Counted from the first letter of the stretch, positions 7,604-16,208 are shown. The stretch: 17,467 nt of DNA from Bacteroidota bacterium (GCA_021793135.1 JAJYTI010000024.1:1-17467); one strand, 5' to 3'. The notes: generated by a model from the letters alone, not told the origin. Numbers and translations: made by a program.

Positions 7604-8443
7604 TTATATTTTTAATTCTAGCTTAAAAAGCTTGGCATTACTCCCACCATCATCTGGATCTTCGCACAATAAGAAAACAAAGCTATCTTCCGTTTTTTCA
7701 TAAAGTACAATACCTTCTAATTTATGTTTATTGGTTATCTGTTTGGTAGTTTTTAATTCAAAAGTTTTTCCATCAAGTATACCAATAATACTACCTAAAA
7801 CCTCTCCATCGTGATAAGTCGAACCACCAGTTTCCGCAGATGCTAAAAAGTATACCTCTTCGCCTACTTGAATAGCATCGGTAAAACCAAATGGCACATC
7901 AGCAATTACGGGTAATTGGATTGGTATAAATTCTATTTCTATATTTTCACTCGCTTGCCAATTTTTTATTCTAAATATACCATTCTTGGCATTTGGGCCA
8001 TTCCCTCGATTAAATAATAATAACAAATCCCTTTTAGCAATAGCACCTTCTATATTAAAATCCTCTTCTCCTACTCCAGTAACTTTTCTTAATTTATCAT
8101 AGAATTCATCTAAGGGAGTAATTTCCACAGAATTTGGTTTCGCATCTTTGATTTTTGCTAATATATTACGATTTGGACTAGAACCCGAACCGAAAATCAG
8201 AATTTCATTCTCCAATCTAGTAATGGATTCATAATCTGGCTTTAACGCTTTTTCTTGGAGCTCTATCAGCTTTCCATCTTCTCTTAAACTAATTTTAGCA
8301 AGCACTTCTTCTTTTAAATCATATACATATAGCACCTCCGAATCATCCGATACGATTTTTAATTTATCTTGTTCGTATAACAAACCCGATGCGGCACCTA
8401 TCCCATTAACAATAGCAAACAAAGTGAAAGTGAATTCTTTCAT
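7604..8443 (-). CDS. Conserved hypothetical protein, probable beta-propeller (DUF6929-like)
   Basis: A 279-residue protein I do not recognise with certainty. It is rich in short beta strands and turn motifs along its length (for example KLKIVSDDSEVLYVYD at about 28-43, ILIFGSGSSPNRNI near 105, GFTDAIQVGEEVYFLA near 190, KLEGIVLY near 246), which suggests a six-bladed propeller related in style to phytase-like or NHL-type proteins. The N-terminal MKEFTFTLFAIVNGIGAASGL looks like the first strand rather than a signal peptide, so a cytoplasmic location is likelier. From memory it resembles the Bacteroidota DUF6929 family; that is a recollection, not a search result. Acidic clusters such as CEDPDDGG near the C-terminus could bind a metal. 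It is a single-gene unit, convergent with the S41 peptidase and divergent from the DUF4159 operon. Confidence 0.75.
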   Translation of the reverse strand: MKEFTFTLFAIVNGIGAASGLLYEQDKLKIVSDDSEVLYVYDLKEEVLAKISLREDGKLIELQEKALKPDYESITRLENEILIFGSGSSPNRNILAKIKDAKPNSVEITPLDEFYDKLRKVTGVGEEDFNIEGAIAKRDLLLLFNRGNGPNAKNGIFRIKNWQASENIEIEFIPIQLPVIADVPFGFTDAIQVGEEVYFLASAETGGSTYHDGEVLGSIIGILDGKTFELKTTKQITNKHKLEGIVLYEKTEDSFVFLLCEDPDDGGSNAKLFKLELKI

Positions 8444-8528
8444 AGTTAGAAATTTATAGAAATAAAAAATAATTATTCTTTCTATAAGTGAAAATAAAAC
8501 TTATAATATGAAATACCATAGGTTTCTA

Positions 8529-8536
8529 TATCTTTG
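8529..8536 (+). promoter_or_regulatory. -7 promoter element that fixes the DUF4159 gene start
   Basis: TATCTTTG matches TAnnTTTG exactly. Transcription would begin near 8541-8544, downstream of the TTG codon at 8534 that opens the longest reading frame, so translation must use the ATG at 8558. No TTG -33 element is present at the usual distance. Confidence 0.6.
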
Positions 8537-8557
8537 AGTGGAATTACTATTATTTAT

Positions 8558-9199
8558 ATGCGTCTTTATTTAATCATATTTAGTATTCTTATTGGATTTC
8601 AACTTTCTGCTCAAGAAATTGCCGTTATGCAATATCAAGGTGGTGGAGATTGGTATGTAAACCCTACTTCTCTTCCTAATTTGATTGCATTCTGTAATCA
8701 AAATATAAATACCAAAATAAATCCGGAACCCGAAGTTGTAAAACCCGATAGTCCAAATTTATATCGATATCCATTTATTCACTTAACAGGTCACGGAAAC
8801 GTGGTTTTTAGTGATTTTGAACGTAACAACCTCCGTACCTACTTAGAAAGTGGTGGTTTTCTTCATATTGATGATAATTACGGAATGGACGAATATATTC
8901 GACGTGAAATAAATCTATTATTTCCAGATATTGCTTTGCAGGAAATCCCTAACAATCATGAAATTTTTCATCAAGTATATGAGTTCCCAAATGGGTTACC
9001 TAAAATCCACGAACATGATGCCAAACCGCCACAAGCTTTTGGACTTTTTATAGACAATAGACTTGCACTACTCTATACTTACGAAACCGATTTAGGAAAT
9101 GGTTGGGAAGATCAATCTGTACACAACGATCCTGAAGAAGTACGATTAAAAGCGTTGCAAATGGGAGCAAATATTATTTATTACGTTTTTAATAACTAA
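8558..9199 (+). CDS. DUF4159 domain protein, exported
   Basis: A 213-residue exported protein of the DUF4159 family, function not established. The ATG at 8558 is chosen because it begins a clean signal peptide (MRLYLIIFSILIGFQLSAQ), whereas the upstream in-frame TTG at 8534 overlaps a promoter motif. The mature protein shows the family core: RYPFIHLTGHG, then FSDFERNNLRTYLESGG, FLHIDDNYG and, near the end, a YYVFNN tail. The GHG turn, the FLHIDD strand and alternating strands and helices suggest a flavodoxin or glutamine-amidotransferase-like fold. In other bacteria the domain is found on periplasmic or membrane proteins, often near MoxR/BatA-type gene clusters, none of which is present here. 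Its stop is three bases before the next gene, so the two form an operon. Confidence 0.85.
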   Translation: MRLYLIIFSILIGFQLSAQEIAVMQYQGGGDWYVNPTSLPNLIAFCNQNINTKINPEPEVVKPDSPNLYRYPFIHLTGHGNVVFSDFERNNLRTYLESGGFLHIDDNYGMDEYIRREINLLFPDIALQEIPNNHEIFHQVYEFPNGLPKIHEHDAKPPQAFGLFIDNRLALLYTYETDLGNGWEDQSVHNDPEEVRLKALQMGANIIYYVFNN

Positions 9200-9202
9200 C
9201 AA

Positions 9203-10375
9203 ATGGCAATTCTAAAAGCAATATTAGAACCTGAAGTCCAAAAGTTTATTAGAGAATATCAAGGCGATATTACCAAACTTGCCTTTGCAGGTTCTCCATT
9301 TCCTAATATTCTTATTCAAGTATTATTAGAACAAATAAGTAGTAGAAAACAAATAAAATCTAAACTTCCTTTATGGTATAATACTCCAAACATCTATTAT
9401 TCACCTAAATTAAACCTAGAGCAAACTTCGTCTGAAATTACGGCTAAGCATAAATCGAATTATATTAAAGGCGATACTTTAGCAGACTTAACAGGTGGCT
9501 TTGGTATCGATTGTTATTATTTTTCTTTAAAAATGAATTCGGTTACACATTTAGAGCAAAATGAGAGCTTAAGTGAAATAGCGAAACATAATTTTTTGGT
9601 TTTAAATGCTAAGAATGTCACTTGTAAAACTGGTAATAGCCTAGAATTATTAGAAGGAAAATACGATACTATTTATGCAGATCCGGGACGAAGAACGGAG
9701 AATAAAAACAAAGTTTTTTTACTGGAAGATTGTTTGCCGAATATTCCTAAATATTTAAACCATATCCTAAATCACACCAATTTTTTAATGCTTAAAACAT
9801 CTCCTATGCTTGATATTAAGCAAGGATTAAGTGAACTAGAGGATGTTACTGCTATCCATATACTTGCAGTAAATAATGAAGTAAAAGAACTGTTATGGTT
9901 TATAGAAACTGGAAGTTCTATTACGGAACCTAAAATTTTTACTTTCAATTATACCAAAGAAAATGTACAGACTTTTGAAAGTAACCTGAATGATGATATT
10001 TCTGCGGCTTACGATAAACCTTTAAACTATATATACGAACCGAATGCAGCCATTTTAAAAAGTGGAGCATTCAATAAAATTGCAAACCAATTAGAAATTA
10101 ATAAAATAGCTCCAAATTCGCATCTTTATACAAGTGAATCCTTAATCGATTTTCCAGGTAGACGGTTTGAAGTTATTCAAGTCCTTTCCTATCATAAAAA
10201 GGAAATGAGGAAGTTTAATAAAAGAAAAGCAAATATTACTACTCGTAATTTTAAAGAATCGGTAGCGCAAATCCGCAATAAGTGGAAAATAAAAGATGGC
10301 GGAGAAGATTATTTATTCTTCACTACTTTACAAAATGATGACCAAGTGGTAATTCAGTGTAAAGCCATTAAATAA
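9203..10375 (+). CDS. Class I SAM-dependent methyltransferase with THUMP-like domain
   Basis: A 390-residue cytoplasmic methyltransferase, probably acting on RNA. An N-terminal helical segment (about 1-90) precedes a Rossmann core with motif I A94-D95-L96-T97-G98-G99-F100-G101-I102-D103, the acidic strand end VTHLEQN (about 113-119) that should bind the SAM ribose, and D160-P161-G162-R163-R164 at the motif IV position. DPxRR is seen in this family where amino-MTases have (D/N)PPY. The C-terminal part (about 300-390) with FPGRRFEVI and the basic KRKANITTRNF stretch matches the THUMP-like domain placed at the end of these proteins and probably contacts RNA. The substrate is not known to me. It starts three bases after the DUF4159 gene, so translation is likely coupled. 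Its stop lies in a palindrome shared with the converging gene. Confidence 0.85.
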   Translation: MAILKAILEPEVQKFIREYQGDITKLAFAGSPFPNILIQVLLEQISSRKQIKSKLPLWYNTPNIYYSPKLNLEQTSSEITAKHKSNYIKGDTLADLTGGFGIDCYYFSLKMNSVTHLEQNESLSEIAKHNFLVLNAKNVTCKTGNSLELLEGKYDTIYADPGRRTENKNKVFLLEDCLPNIPKYLNHILNHTNFLMLKTSPMLDIKQGLSELEDVTAIHILAVNNEVKELLWFIETGSSITEPKIFTFNYTKENVQTFESNLNDDISAAYDKPLNYIYEPNAAILKSGAFNKIANQLEINKIAPNSHLYTSESLIDFPGRRFEVIQVLSYHKKEMRKFNKRKANITTRNFKESVAQIRNKWKIKDGGEDYLFFTTLQNDDQVVIQCKAIK

Positions 10376-10386
10376 AGCTTTATTTA
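10369..10386. repeat. Perfect palindrome containing both convergent stop codons
   Basis: TAAATAAAGCTTTATTTA is an 18-base perfect palindrome with no loop. It includes the TAA of the methyltransferase (10373-10375) and the TAA of the leftward YihY/BrkB gene (10380-10382). No other terminator is visible for either gene, so it could act as a weak bidirectional terminator after the central bases open as a loop; the low GC content argues against strong termination. Confidence 0.5.
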
Positions 10387-11351
10387 TCATTTTCTGATAT
10401 ACCTCCTTCTTCTAATTTTTTAAACAACCTATCTCGTTGTTTTAAATGAATTTGCTCTTGCTTTAGCTCCTCTAATTTTTGAATAATAGCAGGTTCTCCA
10501 AATCGATTAAATTCTATTTTTTCTTCTTTAAATAATGCGTATTGCACCGTAAATTCAGCTCCTAAGAATAATATTAAACAAGAATAATAAATCCATAGCA
10601 TAACTAGAATTACCGAAGACGCACCACCAAAGACAGATGCAGGATTACTTTGCCCAAAGTAAAATCCTAATCCATATACTGCTATTAAGAATAGAATCGT
10701 TGTAAACGAAGCACCTATAAAAGTAACTCTCCAACGAATTTTAATATCTGGTAACCATTTAAAAATAGCTGCAAATAAACATCCAATAAATAGATAGGAT
10801 AATAAGAAATTAACTACCTGTAATCCTACTGCACTGATATCTGGAGCAAATTGACTAATATAATCACCTAAGGCAGTTACCACAGTGTTTATCACCAAAG
10901 AAACCATCAACATAAATCCAACAACTAGAATCATTCCTAAAGAGATAACTCGGTTAATTATCATCATGAAAATACTAGATTTCTTCTCGCGAACACTCCA
11001 TATGACATTCATTGCTTTTTTAAGCTGAAAGAATGCTCCTGTCGCACCAAAAACAAGAGTTCCGAAACTAATTAAAACCGTTAATGTAGAAGAATCTTCA
11101 ATACTTACATTTGTAATAATTCGCTCAACAGATTGTGCCGTATCCATTCCTATAAACTCTCCTAATTGGGTTATAATACGATTCTGAACATTGGATTTCC
11201 CAAAAAAATAACCAGCGATAGAAATGATAATAACCAATAAAGAAGGAAGTGAAAACAAGGTATAATATGCAATAACAGCACTTTGTTCGAAAGGACTATT
11301 CTTAAGCCATTGTTGAATTGTTTTTTGTAATAAAGTAAAATACTTCTTCAT
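10380..11351 (-). CDS. YihY/BrkB family inner-membrane protein
   Basis: A 323-residue polytopic inner-membrane protein of the YihY/BrkB (formerly 'ribonuclease BN') family. Its role is not firmly established; the RNase BN name was an early misassignment. The N-terminal QSAVIAYYTLFSLPSLLVI (about 23-41) is the family signature opening the first membrane segment, followed by FGTLVFGATGAFFQLKKAMNVIW (about 95-117). Further hydrophobic segments lie near 130-165, 180-200, 210-235 and 245-270, giving about six spans. The charged C-terminal tail (about 280-323, rich in Glu, Lys and Gln) is cytoplasmic and coiled-coil-like. It lies 147 bases downstream of the SMR gene in the same direction; I see no good terminator in that gap, so read-through from the SMR promoter is possible. 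Confidence 0.9.
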   Translation of the reverse strand: MKKYFTLLQKTIQQWLKNSPFEQSAVIAYYTLFSLPSLLVIIISIAGYFFGKSNVQNRIITQLGEFIGMDTAQSVERIITNVSIEDSSTLTVLISFGTLVFGATGAFFQLKKAMNVIWSVREKKSSIFMMIINRVISLGMILVVGFMLMVSLVINTVVTALGDYISQFAPDISAVGLQVVNFLLSYLFIGCLFAAIFKWLPDIKIRWRVTFIGASFTTILFLIAVYGLGFYFGQSNPASVFGGASSVILVMLWIYYSCLILFLGAEFTVQYALFKEEKIEFNRFGEPAIIQKLEELKQEQIHLKQRDRLFKKLEEGGISENDK

Positions 11352-11498
11352 ATTTAGTAGCTAGTGAATTGTAAATAATTTTAATGTAAAAATAGCATTA
11401 AATTGTCTTCAAATTAAGGATTAAGAATCGAAATTCCTATTCCATTTGGCAAAAAGTAGAAATATGGAATGTTACACTTATGCTATAAATCAAATAAA

Positions 11499-11831
11499 TT
11501 AATCGCTCACTAGATTTAAACCTATGATAGAGGCAATTAGTGTAATGATAAAGAAAATACGCCAAAAGCTAGCAGCTTCATTAAAAACAAAAATCCCCAT
11601 AAGTGCTGTTCCTACCGCACCTACTCCAGCAAACACGGCATAAGCTGTTCCCATAGGAATAGTTTTAGTGGCTAATATTAAAAAAACCATGCTTAGAGAC
11701 ATTGATATTAAAAAGCCTCCAAACCAACTATAAGATACCCATCCTACAGTTTGATCGGCCTTAACAAGACAGGAAGTAAAAGTAATTTCACAAAGTCCAG
11801 CAAGAATAAGAAACACCCAGCTCCAGTTCAT
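11499..11831 (-). CDS. SMR-family transporter, SugE/Gdx-like
   Basis: A 110-residue four-helix inner-membrane transporter of the small multidrug resistance family, which works as a dimer exchanging protons for a cationic substrate. The essential proton-binding glutamate is E15 in AGLCEITF. G61-T62-A63-Y64-A65-V66-F67-A68-G69-V70-G71-A72-V73-G74 matches the GTAYAVW(T/S)GIGAVG helix of the guanidinium exporters (Gdx, formerly SugE) better than EmrE. Two tryptophans conserved in that group, three residues after the glutamate and in the YAVW motif, are both Phe here (F18, F67), so substrate range may differ. It has a clear promoter just upstream and a leader of only about 15 bases, which leaves no room for a guanidine riboswitch. 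It is divergent from sbcD. Confidence 0.92.
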   Translation of the reverse strand: MNWSWVFLILAGLCEITFTSCLVKADQTVGWVSYSWFGGFLISMSLSMVFLILATKTIPMGTAYAVFAGVGAVGTALMGIFVFNEAASFWRIFFIITLIASIIGLNLVSD

Positions 11832-11852
11832 AGTTTTATATTATGTAAGTTG

Positions 11853-11880
11853 CAAAAATAAAGGTTTTAACTGGCACAAA
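11853..11880 (-). promoter_or_regulatory. Promoter of the SMR transporter gene
   Basis: On the minus strand TATTTTTG (11853-11860) matches the TAnnTTTG -7 element and TTTG (11877-11880) lies 16 bases upstream as the -33 element, slightly short of the usual 17-23. Predicted transcription start is about 15 bases before the ATG at 11831. Confidence 0.65.
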
Positions 11881-11910
11881 GAAGTGTAAATTAAATAACT
11901 TTATTCTTCT

Positions 11911-11918
11911 TATTTTTG
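11911..11918 (+). promoter_or_regulatory. -7 element for the sbcD-sbcC operon
   Basis: TATTTTTG matches the TAnnTTTG consensus and lies 24 bases before the sbcD start codon. It is divergent from the SMR promoter in the same 111-base gap, with about 50 bases between the two -7 elements, so the two units may influence each other. No TTG -33 element is visible. Confidence 0.55.
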
Positions 11919-11942
11919 TCTTTCTCCTAATCTAATTCTACT

Positions 11943-13145
11943 ATGAAAATATTGCATACTGCCGATTGGCATATCGGTAAGAAACTACATAAGCACCATT
12001 TGTATGAAGATTTCACACATTTTATTAATTGGTTTTGCGAACTAATTAAGAATGAGGAAGTTGATGTGGTATTGATCTCAGGAGATATTTTCGATTTAGC
12101 CAATCCTTCGTCCGAAGCCAGACAACAATACTATAATGCTTTGGTAGAATTGCGTCGTTTGGGATGTACGACAATAATAACTGGAGGGAATCATGATTCT
12201 CCGTCTATGTTAAATGCTCCAAAGGAAATTTTAAAACATTTGGATGTGCATATTATAGGAAGTATGCCTGAGCATCTTGAAGATTGTTTGATTCCATTAT
12301 ATGAGGATGATGAATTAAAATACGTAGTAGCAGCTATTCCCTATCTAAGAGACCCTGATTTACATACCGCCTCTCAAGGGACTAGTTATGAGGAAAAAGT
12401 GGAAGCTATGCGAGAAGGAATCGCCAATATTTACACCAATATCGCTGCTTTAGCTGCTGAAAAATATCCGAATATTCCTTGTATTGCTATGGGCCATTTA
12501 TTTGCTGCTGGCGTAACAACATCAGACAGTGAACGTGATATTCAAATTGGAAATAAAGCTATGGTGAATGCGTTTAGTTTTGGGGATTATTTCTCATACA
12601 TCGCATTAGGACACATTCATAAGCCACAATTAGTAAAAGCAAATGTTCCGGTATATTATTCAGGATCTCCCTTAGCCTTATCTTTTAGTGAGCGTCAAGA
12701 TGTAAAACGAGTATTACTAATTGATACAGATGAATCTTGGGAACCAAAAAGCATTGAGATTCCTAGCATTAGAAAACTGATCCACATTCAAGGAAATCAA
12801 GAAACGATTAAAGCAAAATTAGATGCTTTAGAACATAACTCTGAATTACCGACATTACTTGAAGTAACCTTAGTGGAAGACCAACACAGTACGGAGAAGA
12901 TTTTACAATTTCAGAACTTTATAGAGTCCTTTGAAAAGGAAGGATTTATCATCGTCAAAGACCGCGTTCAGTTTAAAAATTTGCCTGATTCTTTAAGTGA
13001 AGTTTTTGGAGCAAGTACCAGTATTGATGATTTAACGCCAACTGATGTATTTACTTCTATTCTTGAACAAGATGATTCAGATGAAGAGAAAAAGAAATTA
13101 GTATTGGCTTCATTCCATGAAATTCTAGAATCTTTAGACTCATAA
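11943..13145 (+). CDS. sbcD: DNA double-strand-end nuclease subunit SbcD (Mre11 homologue)
   Basis: SbcD is the metal-dependent phosphoesterase of the SbcCD complex, which opens hairpins and cleaves blocked or protein-bound DNA double-strand ends in the nucleoid. The 400-residue length is normal. All Mre11-type metal motifs are present in order: D8-W9-H10, G47-D48-I49-F50-D51, G82-N83-H84-D85, then MGHLFAAG (about residue 180) and LGHIHKP (about 222). The C-terminal part (about 280-400) is the DNA-binding/capping region and is more divergent, with an acidic DDSDEEKKK stretch near the end. The ATG at 11943 gives the family N-terminus directly. The stop is two bases before sbcC, so the pair is translationally coupled. 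Confidence 0.96.
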   Translation: MKILHTADWHIGKKLHKHHLYEDFTHFINWFCELIKNEEVDVVLISGDIFDLANPSSEARQQYYNALVELRRLGCTTIITGGNHDSPSMLNAPKEILKHLDVHIIGSMPEHLEDCLIPLYEDDELKYVVAAIPYLRDPDLHTASQGTSYEEKVEAMREGIANIYTNIAALAAEKYPNIPCIAMGHLFAAGVTTSDSERDIQIGNKAMVNAFSFGDYFSYIALGHIHKPQLVKANVPVYYSGSPLALSFSERQDVKRVLLIDTDESWEPKSIEIPSIRKLIHIQGNQETIKAKLDALEHNSELPTLLEVTLVEDQHSTEKILQFQNFIESFEKEGFIIVKDRVQFKNLPDSLSEVFGASTSIDDLTPTDVFTSILEQDDSDEEKKKLVLASFHEILESLDS

Positions 13146-13147
13146 TT

Positions 13148-16100
13148 ATGCGTATTCTACAAGTTGCTTTTAAAAATATTCACTCTCTAGCTGGAGAACA
13201 CGAAATTGATTTTACAAAAGAACCATTCAGTTATTCCTCTTTATTTGCCATTATTGGTTCCACTGGAAGCGGTAAAAGTACTATCCTAGATGTTATCTCA
13301 TTAGCATTATTTAATAATACGCCTAGGATGGGACGTGTTTCGACGAGCACAGTTAGTTCTAGTGGTGGAATTATGACTCGTGGACAAAAGGAAGCCTATG
13401 CTAAGGTAACTTATGCTTGTAATAAAGGAGTTTATCGCTCTGAATGGCACATTTCGACCGCTCGTACTGGAAATTTACGTGAATACGAGATGATGCTTTT
13501 CGATATTCAAAATGATCGCCCTTTAGATTTAAAAAAGAGTGAAGTTCCGCCAATGAATGAGGAACTTATCGGATTAAATTACTCTCAATTCAATAAATCG
13601 GTAGTATTAGCTCAAGGGGAATTTGCAGAGTTCTTAAAAGCTCCTAAAAATGAACGTGGCGCTTTATTAGAAAAAATTACTGGAGCAGATATCTATCGAC
13701 GTGTTGGTCAAGCTGTATATGAAAAGAATAAAGAGATAGAAGGAAAAACTAAAGATTTAGATGTTCTACTCAACAGCAAGTTAGAAAACCAAATTGCTGA
13801 GGAAGAACTTAAAGACAAAATAAAAGAAGCTGATGAAATCAGTAAGAAGTTAGAAATCCTAGGGAATTCTTTAGAGCAATTAAAAGAAAAAAACAAACGA
13901 ATCAAAACCATTCTCGATAAAGAGAAACTTCTAGAGCAAACTTTATCTAGTTTAAAAACTCTAAAGGCAGACCTAAATCAATTTATGAGTCTGCACGGGA
14001 TGGCTTGGCAAACTCATAAGAAGCTTCTACCCTATTTATCTGATCTTCAAGTTTGGGAACAATTAAGTGAAACCCAAAGTAAATTAAAAAAACAAAGGGA
14101 ACAATTAAAAAGTCAAAAGGAACAATTAGAAAATAATTTAAAAGAGTTTTATGCTAAGATTTCAGGTATTACTAAAACTGAAATAACTGTAAAAAATGCT
14201 GTTGAAAAACTGGATGATTTTAATGACACTTATGAAGAGAAAGATAAGTTAAGACAGGAATTACTAAGCAAGTTTCGTGAATTAAATGGAAATGCAAATA
14301 CAGTTATTAATTCATTAAAATTACAAGCTGAGTTAAAACCAAATAGCAAGACTTTTAAAGAAGACGTTCAGAGAAAACAAGCTGAAATTAAAAATTCATT
14401 TTCTAATAAACTGAATCAATTAAAGCTACAAGATATTGATTTAACGGATTCATTAATCGGAAAGAAACAAGCTCAATTAAACCTATTAAGACAAGCTCAA
14501 TTATCAATAACAGACATTAAAAATTCTCTTAAGAATAAAAGTGAATTTGAAGCAAGAATTATAAAGTTAAAGAATCAACATAAAGAACTTTCAGAACAAA
14601 CAGAGTTATTAAAAACAAAATCTAATCTAGCTCAAAAGAGCTATGAAAATCTGCACAAAGAGCTTCAATTAGCCAAAATATCTCAGAGTTTAGAAGAACA
14701 TCGTAAGCAATTGAAAGACGGTGAACCTTGTCCACTATGTGGAGCTTTAGAACATCCTTTAGCAGATCATTCTCCTTCTTCAATAACTGATATTGAAAAG
14801 CAAATGGATGAGGCTAAAGAAAAATATAAAGATGCTAATGATGTCTATTTAAAGAATTTGAGCAATGTCGAAAGTACTTTGAACACATTTAAAACGGAAC
14901 AAATTTCTTACTTAGAATTAGAAAAGCGCTTAAATACTCAAGAAGAAGCGTTTAAAACGAAATTCCATAGCATTACGGAAAGTCCGCATACATTTAATTT
15001 TGAGGAAGCGATTCAACTTGAGGAACATCAACATAATCTGTTACAAAAAGCTCTAGTTGAAAAGAATACTTTAGACCAATTCGCCAGTTTAGTAAATCTT
15101 GCTAGTGAGATTACTGAAGTTATTTATAAAGGAAAAGAAGTTAAGGGGGAATTAGATCAATTGTATGAAGGAGATGACTTTAAGAAAGTATATACAAATC
15201 TTAGAGATGGTGTAAATACTAATAAAATTAATTTAGTATCTGTAATTTCTCAAGAAAAACAACTTTTAGAAGAACTAACTGAAACTGATAAAAAGCTAAA
15301 CCATCACACCCCTACGCTTTTAAGTAGCCTTACAGAGCTAGGTTTTGAAGATATTCCAAATGCGATTAAAGCAAGATTAAAAGATTCGGAATATTTAGAC
15401 TTTGAAAATAAGCATCAATCGATTCAACAAAATATACAGAAAGCTACTACTCAAAGAGATTTACAAACTTCTGAATTAGAAGAACTTAAAAAAGAAGTTT
15501 CAATTGAAGAAAAAGAGCAAATTGAAAAGGAATTGGCTTCAAAACAAGATGAACTGAACCAACTTACAAAACAAAAAGAAGATTTAGGATATACTATTAA
15601 AACTCAAAACGAATTAAAATCTGAAATAAAAAATTTAAAAGAGCAAATAATAGCCATTGGTAAAGACACCGAACATTGGGCAATTCTTAATAAACTAATC
15701 GGAGATTCAACGGGTAATAAGTTTAACAATATCGCTCAAGATATGAGTTTAACCCACCTACTCCAATTAGCCAACAAACGATTAGAATCTTTAAATTCAC
15801 GCTATAAAATCGATAAGCCATTAGAAGGTGAAACCGATAATTTAATGGTGGTAGATAAAGATATGGGAAATCAACGCCGTTCAGTTAGTACGCTTTCTGG
15901 AGGAGAAACCTTTATGTTAAGTTTAGCTCTAGCGCTGGCACTTTCAGATTTAGCTTCGAAAAATATTCAGATTGAAAGTATGTTTATCGATGAAGGCTTT
16001 GGAACTCTAGACCCTGAATCTTTAGACCAAACATTAGATGCCTTAGAAAGATTGCAAATGGAATCCAATAAACTCATTGGTGTTATCAGCCACGTAGACT

Positions 16101-16180
16101 CTTTAAAAGAACGAATTTCAACACAAATTCAACTTACACAAGATGGAAAAGGCTATAGTAAGATGGAAATTGTAGGATAA
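13148..16180 (+). CDS. sbcC: DNA double-strand-end nuclease subunit SbcC (Rad50 homologue)
   Basis: SbcC is the SMC-like ATPase that bridges DNA ends and controls the SbcD nuclease. The N-terminal lobe holds Walker A G37-S38-T39-G40-S41-G42-K43-S44-T45 and the Q-loop region near VVLAQGEF. Two long coiled-coil arms (about 190-520 and 540-850, rich in Lys, Glu, Gln and Leu heptads) flank the zinc hook C528-P529-L530-C531-G532 at the apex. The C-terminal lobe has the signature L916-S917-G918-G919-E920 and Walker B with D948-E949. At 1010 residues it is near the usual size (about 1000-1050). It follows sbcD by two bases. The unusually AT-rich coiled-coil coding region reflects its lysine content rather than foreign origin. 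Confidence 0.96.
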   Translation: MRILQVAFKNIHSLAGEHEIDFTKEPFSYSSLFAIIGSTGSGKSTILDVISLALFNNTPRMGRVSTSTVSSSGGIMTRGQKEAYAKVTYACNKGVYRSEWHISTARTGNLREYEMMLFDIQNDRPLDLKKSEVPPMNEELIGLNYSQFNKSVVLAQGEFAEFLKAPKNERGALLEKITGADIYRRVGQAVYEKNKEIEGKTKDLDVLLNSKLENQIAEEELKDKIKEADEISKKLEILGNSLEQLKEKNKRIKTILDKEKLLEQTLSSLKTLKADLNQFMSLHGMAWQTHKKLLPYLSDLQVWEQLSETQSKLKKQREQLKSQKEQLENNLKEFYAKISGITKTEITVKNAVEKLDDFNDTYEEKDKLRQELLSKFRELNGNANTVINSLKLQAELKPNSKTFKEDVQRKQAEIKNSFSNKLNQLKLQDIDLTDSLIGKKQAQLNLLRQAQLSITDIKNSLKNKSEFEARIIKLKNQHKELSEQTELLKTKSNLAQKSYENLHKELQLAKISQSLEEHRKQLKDGEPCPLCGALEHPLADHSPSSITDIEKQMDEAKEKYKDANDVYLKNLSNVESTLNTFKTEQISYLELEKRLNTQEEAFKTKFHSITESPHTFNFEEAIQLEEHQHNLLQKALVEKNTLDQFASLVNLASEITEVIYKGKEVKGELDQLYEGDDFKKVYTNLRDGVNTNKINLVSVISQEKQLLEELTETDKKLNHHTPTLLSSLTELGFEDIPNAIKARLKDSEYLDFENKHQSIQQNIQKATTQRDLQTSELEELKKEVSIEEKEQIEKELASKQDELNQLTKQKEDLGYTIKTQNELKSEIKNLKEQIIAIGKDTEHWAILNKLIGDSTGNKFNNIAQDMSLTHLLQLANKRLESLNSRYKIDKPLEGETDNLMVVDKDMGNQRRSVSTLSGGETFMLSLALALALSDLASKNIQIESMFIDEGFGTLDPESLDQTLDALERLQMESNKLIGVISHVDSLKERISTQIQLTQDGKGYSKMEIVG

Positions 16181-16208
16181 AAATATTAATCAGACTATTA
16201 TTTATCCC

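Noticed and set aside
11439..11470. Inverted repeat ATTCCA/TGGAAT between the SMR and YihY genes as a terminator
   Set aside because: Only six perfect pairs with a 20-base loop and no T run on the minus strand.
11832..11860. Guanidine riboswitch expected for some Gdx/SugE genes
   Set aside because: The predicted leader is only about 15 bases, too short for any guanidine riboswitch class.
13708..13911. Minus-strand open frame inside sbcC
   Set aside because: Antisense of Lys/Glu-rich coiled coil gives long Phe/Leu/Ser frames by composition; nothing supports expression.
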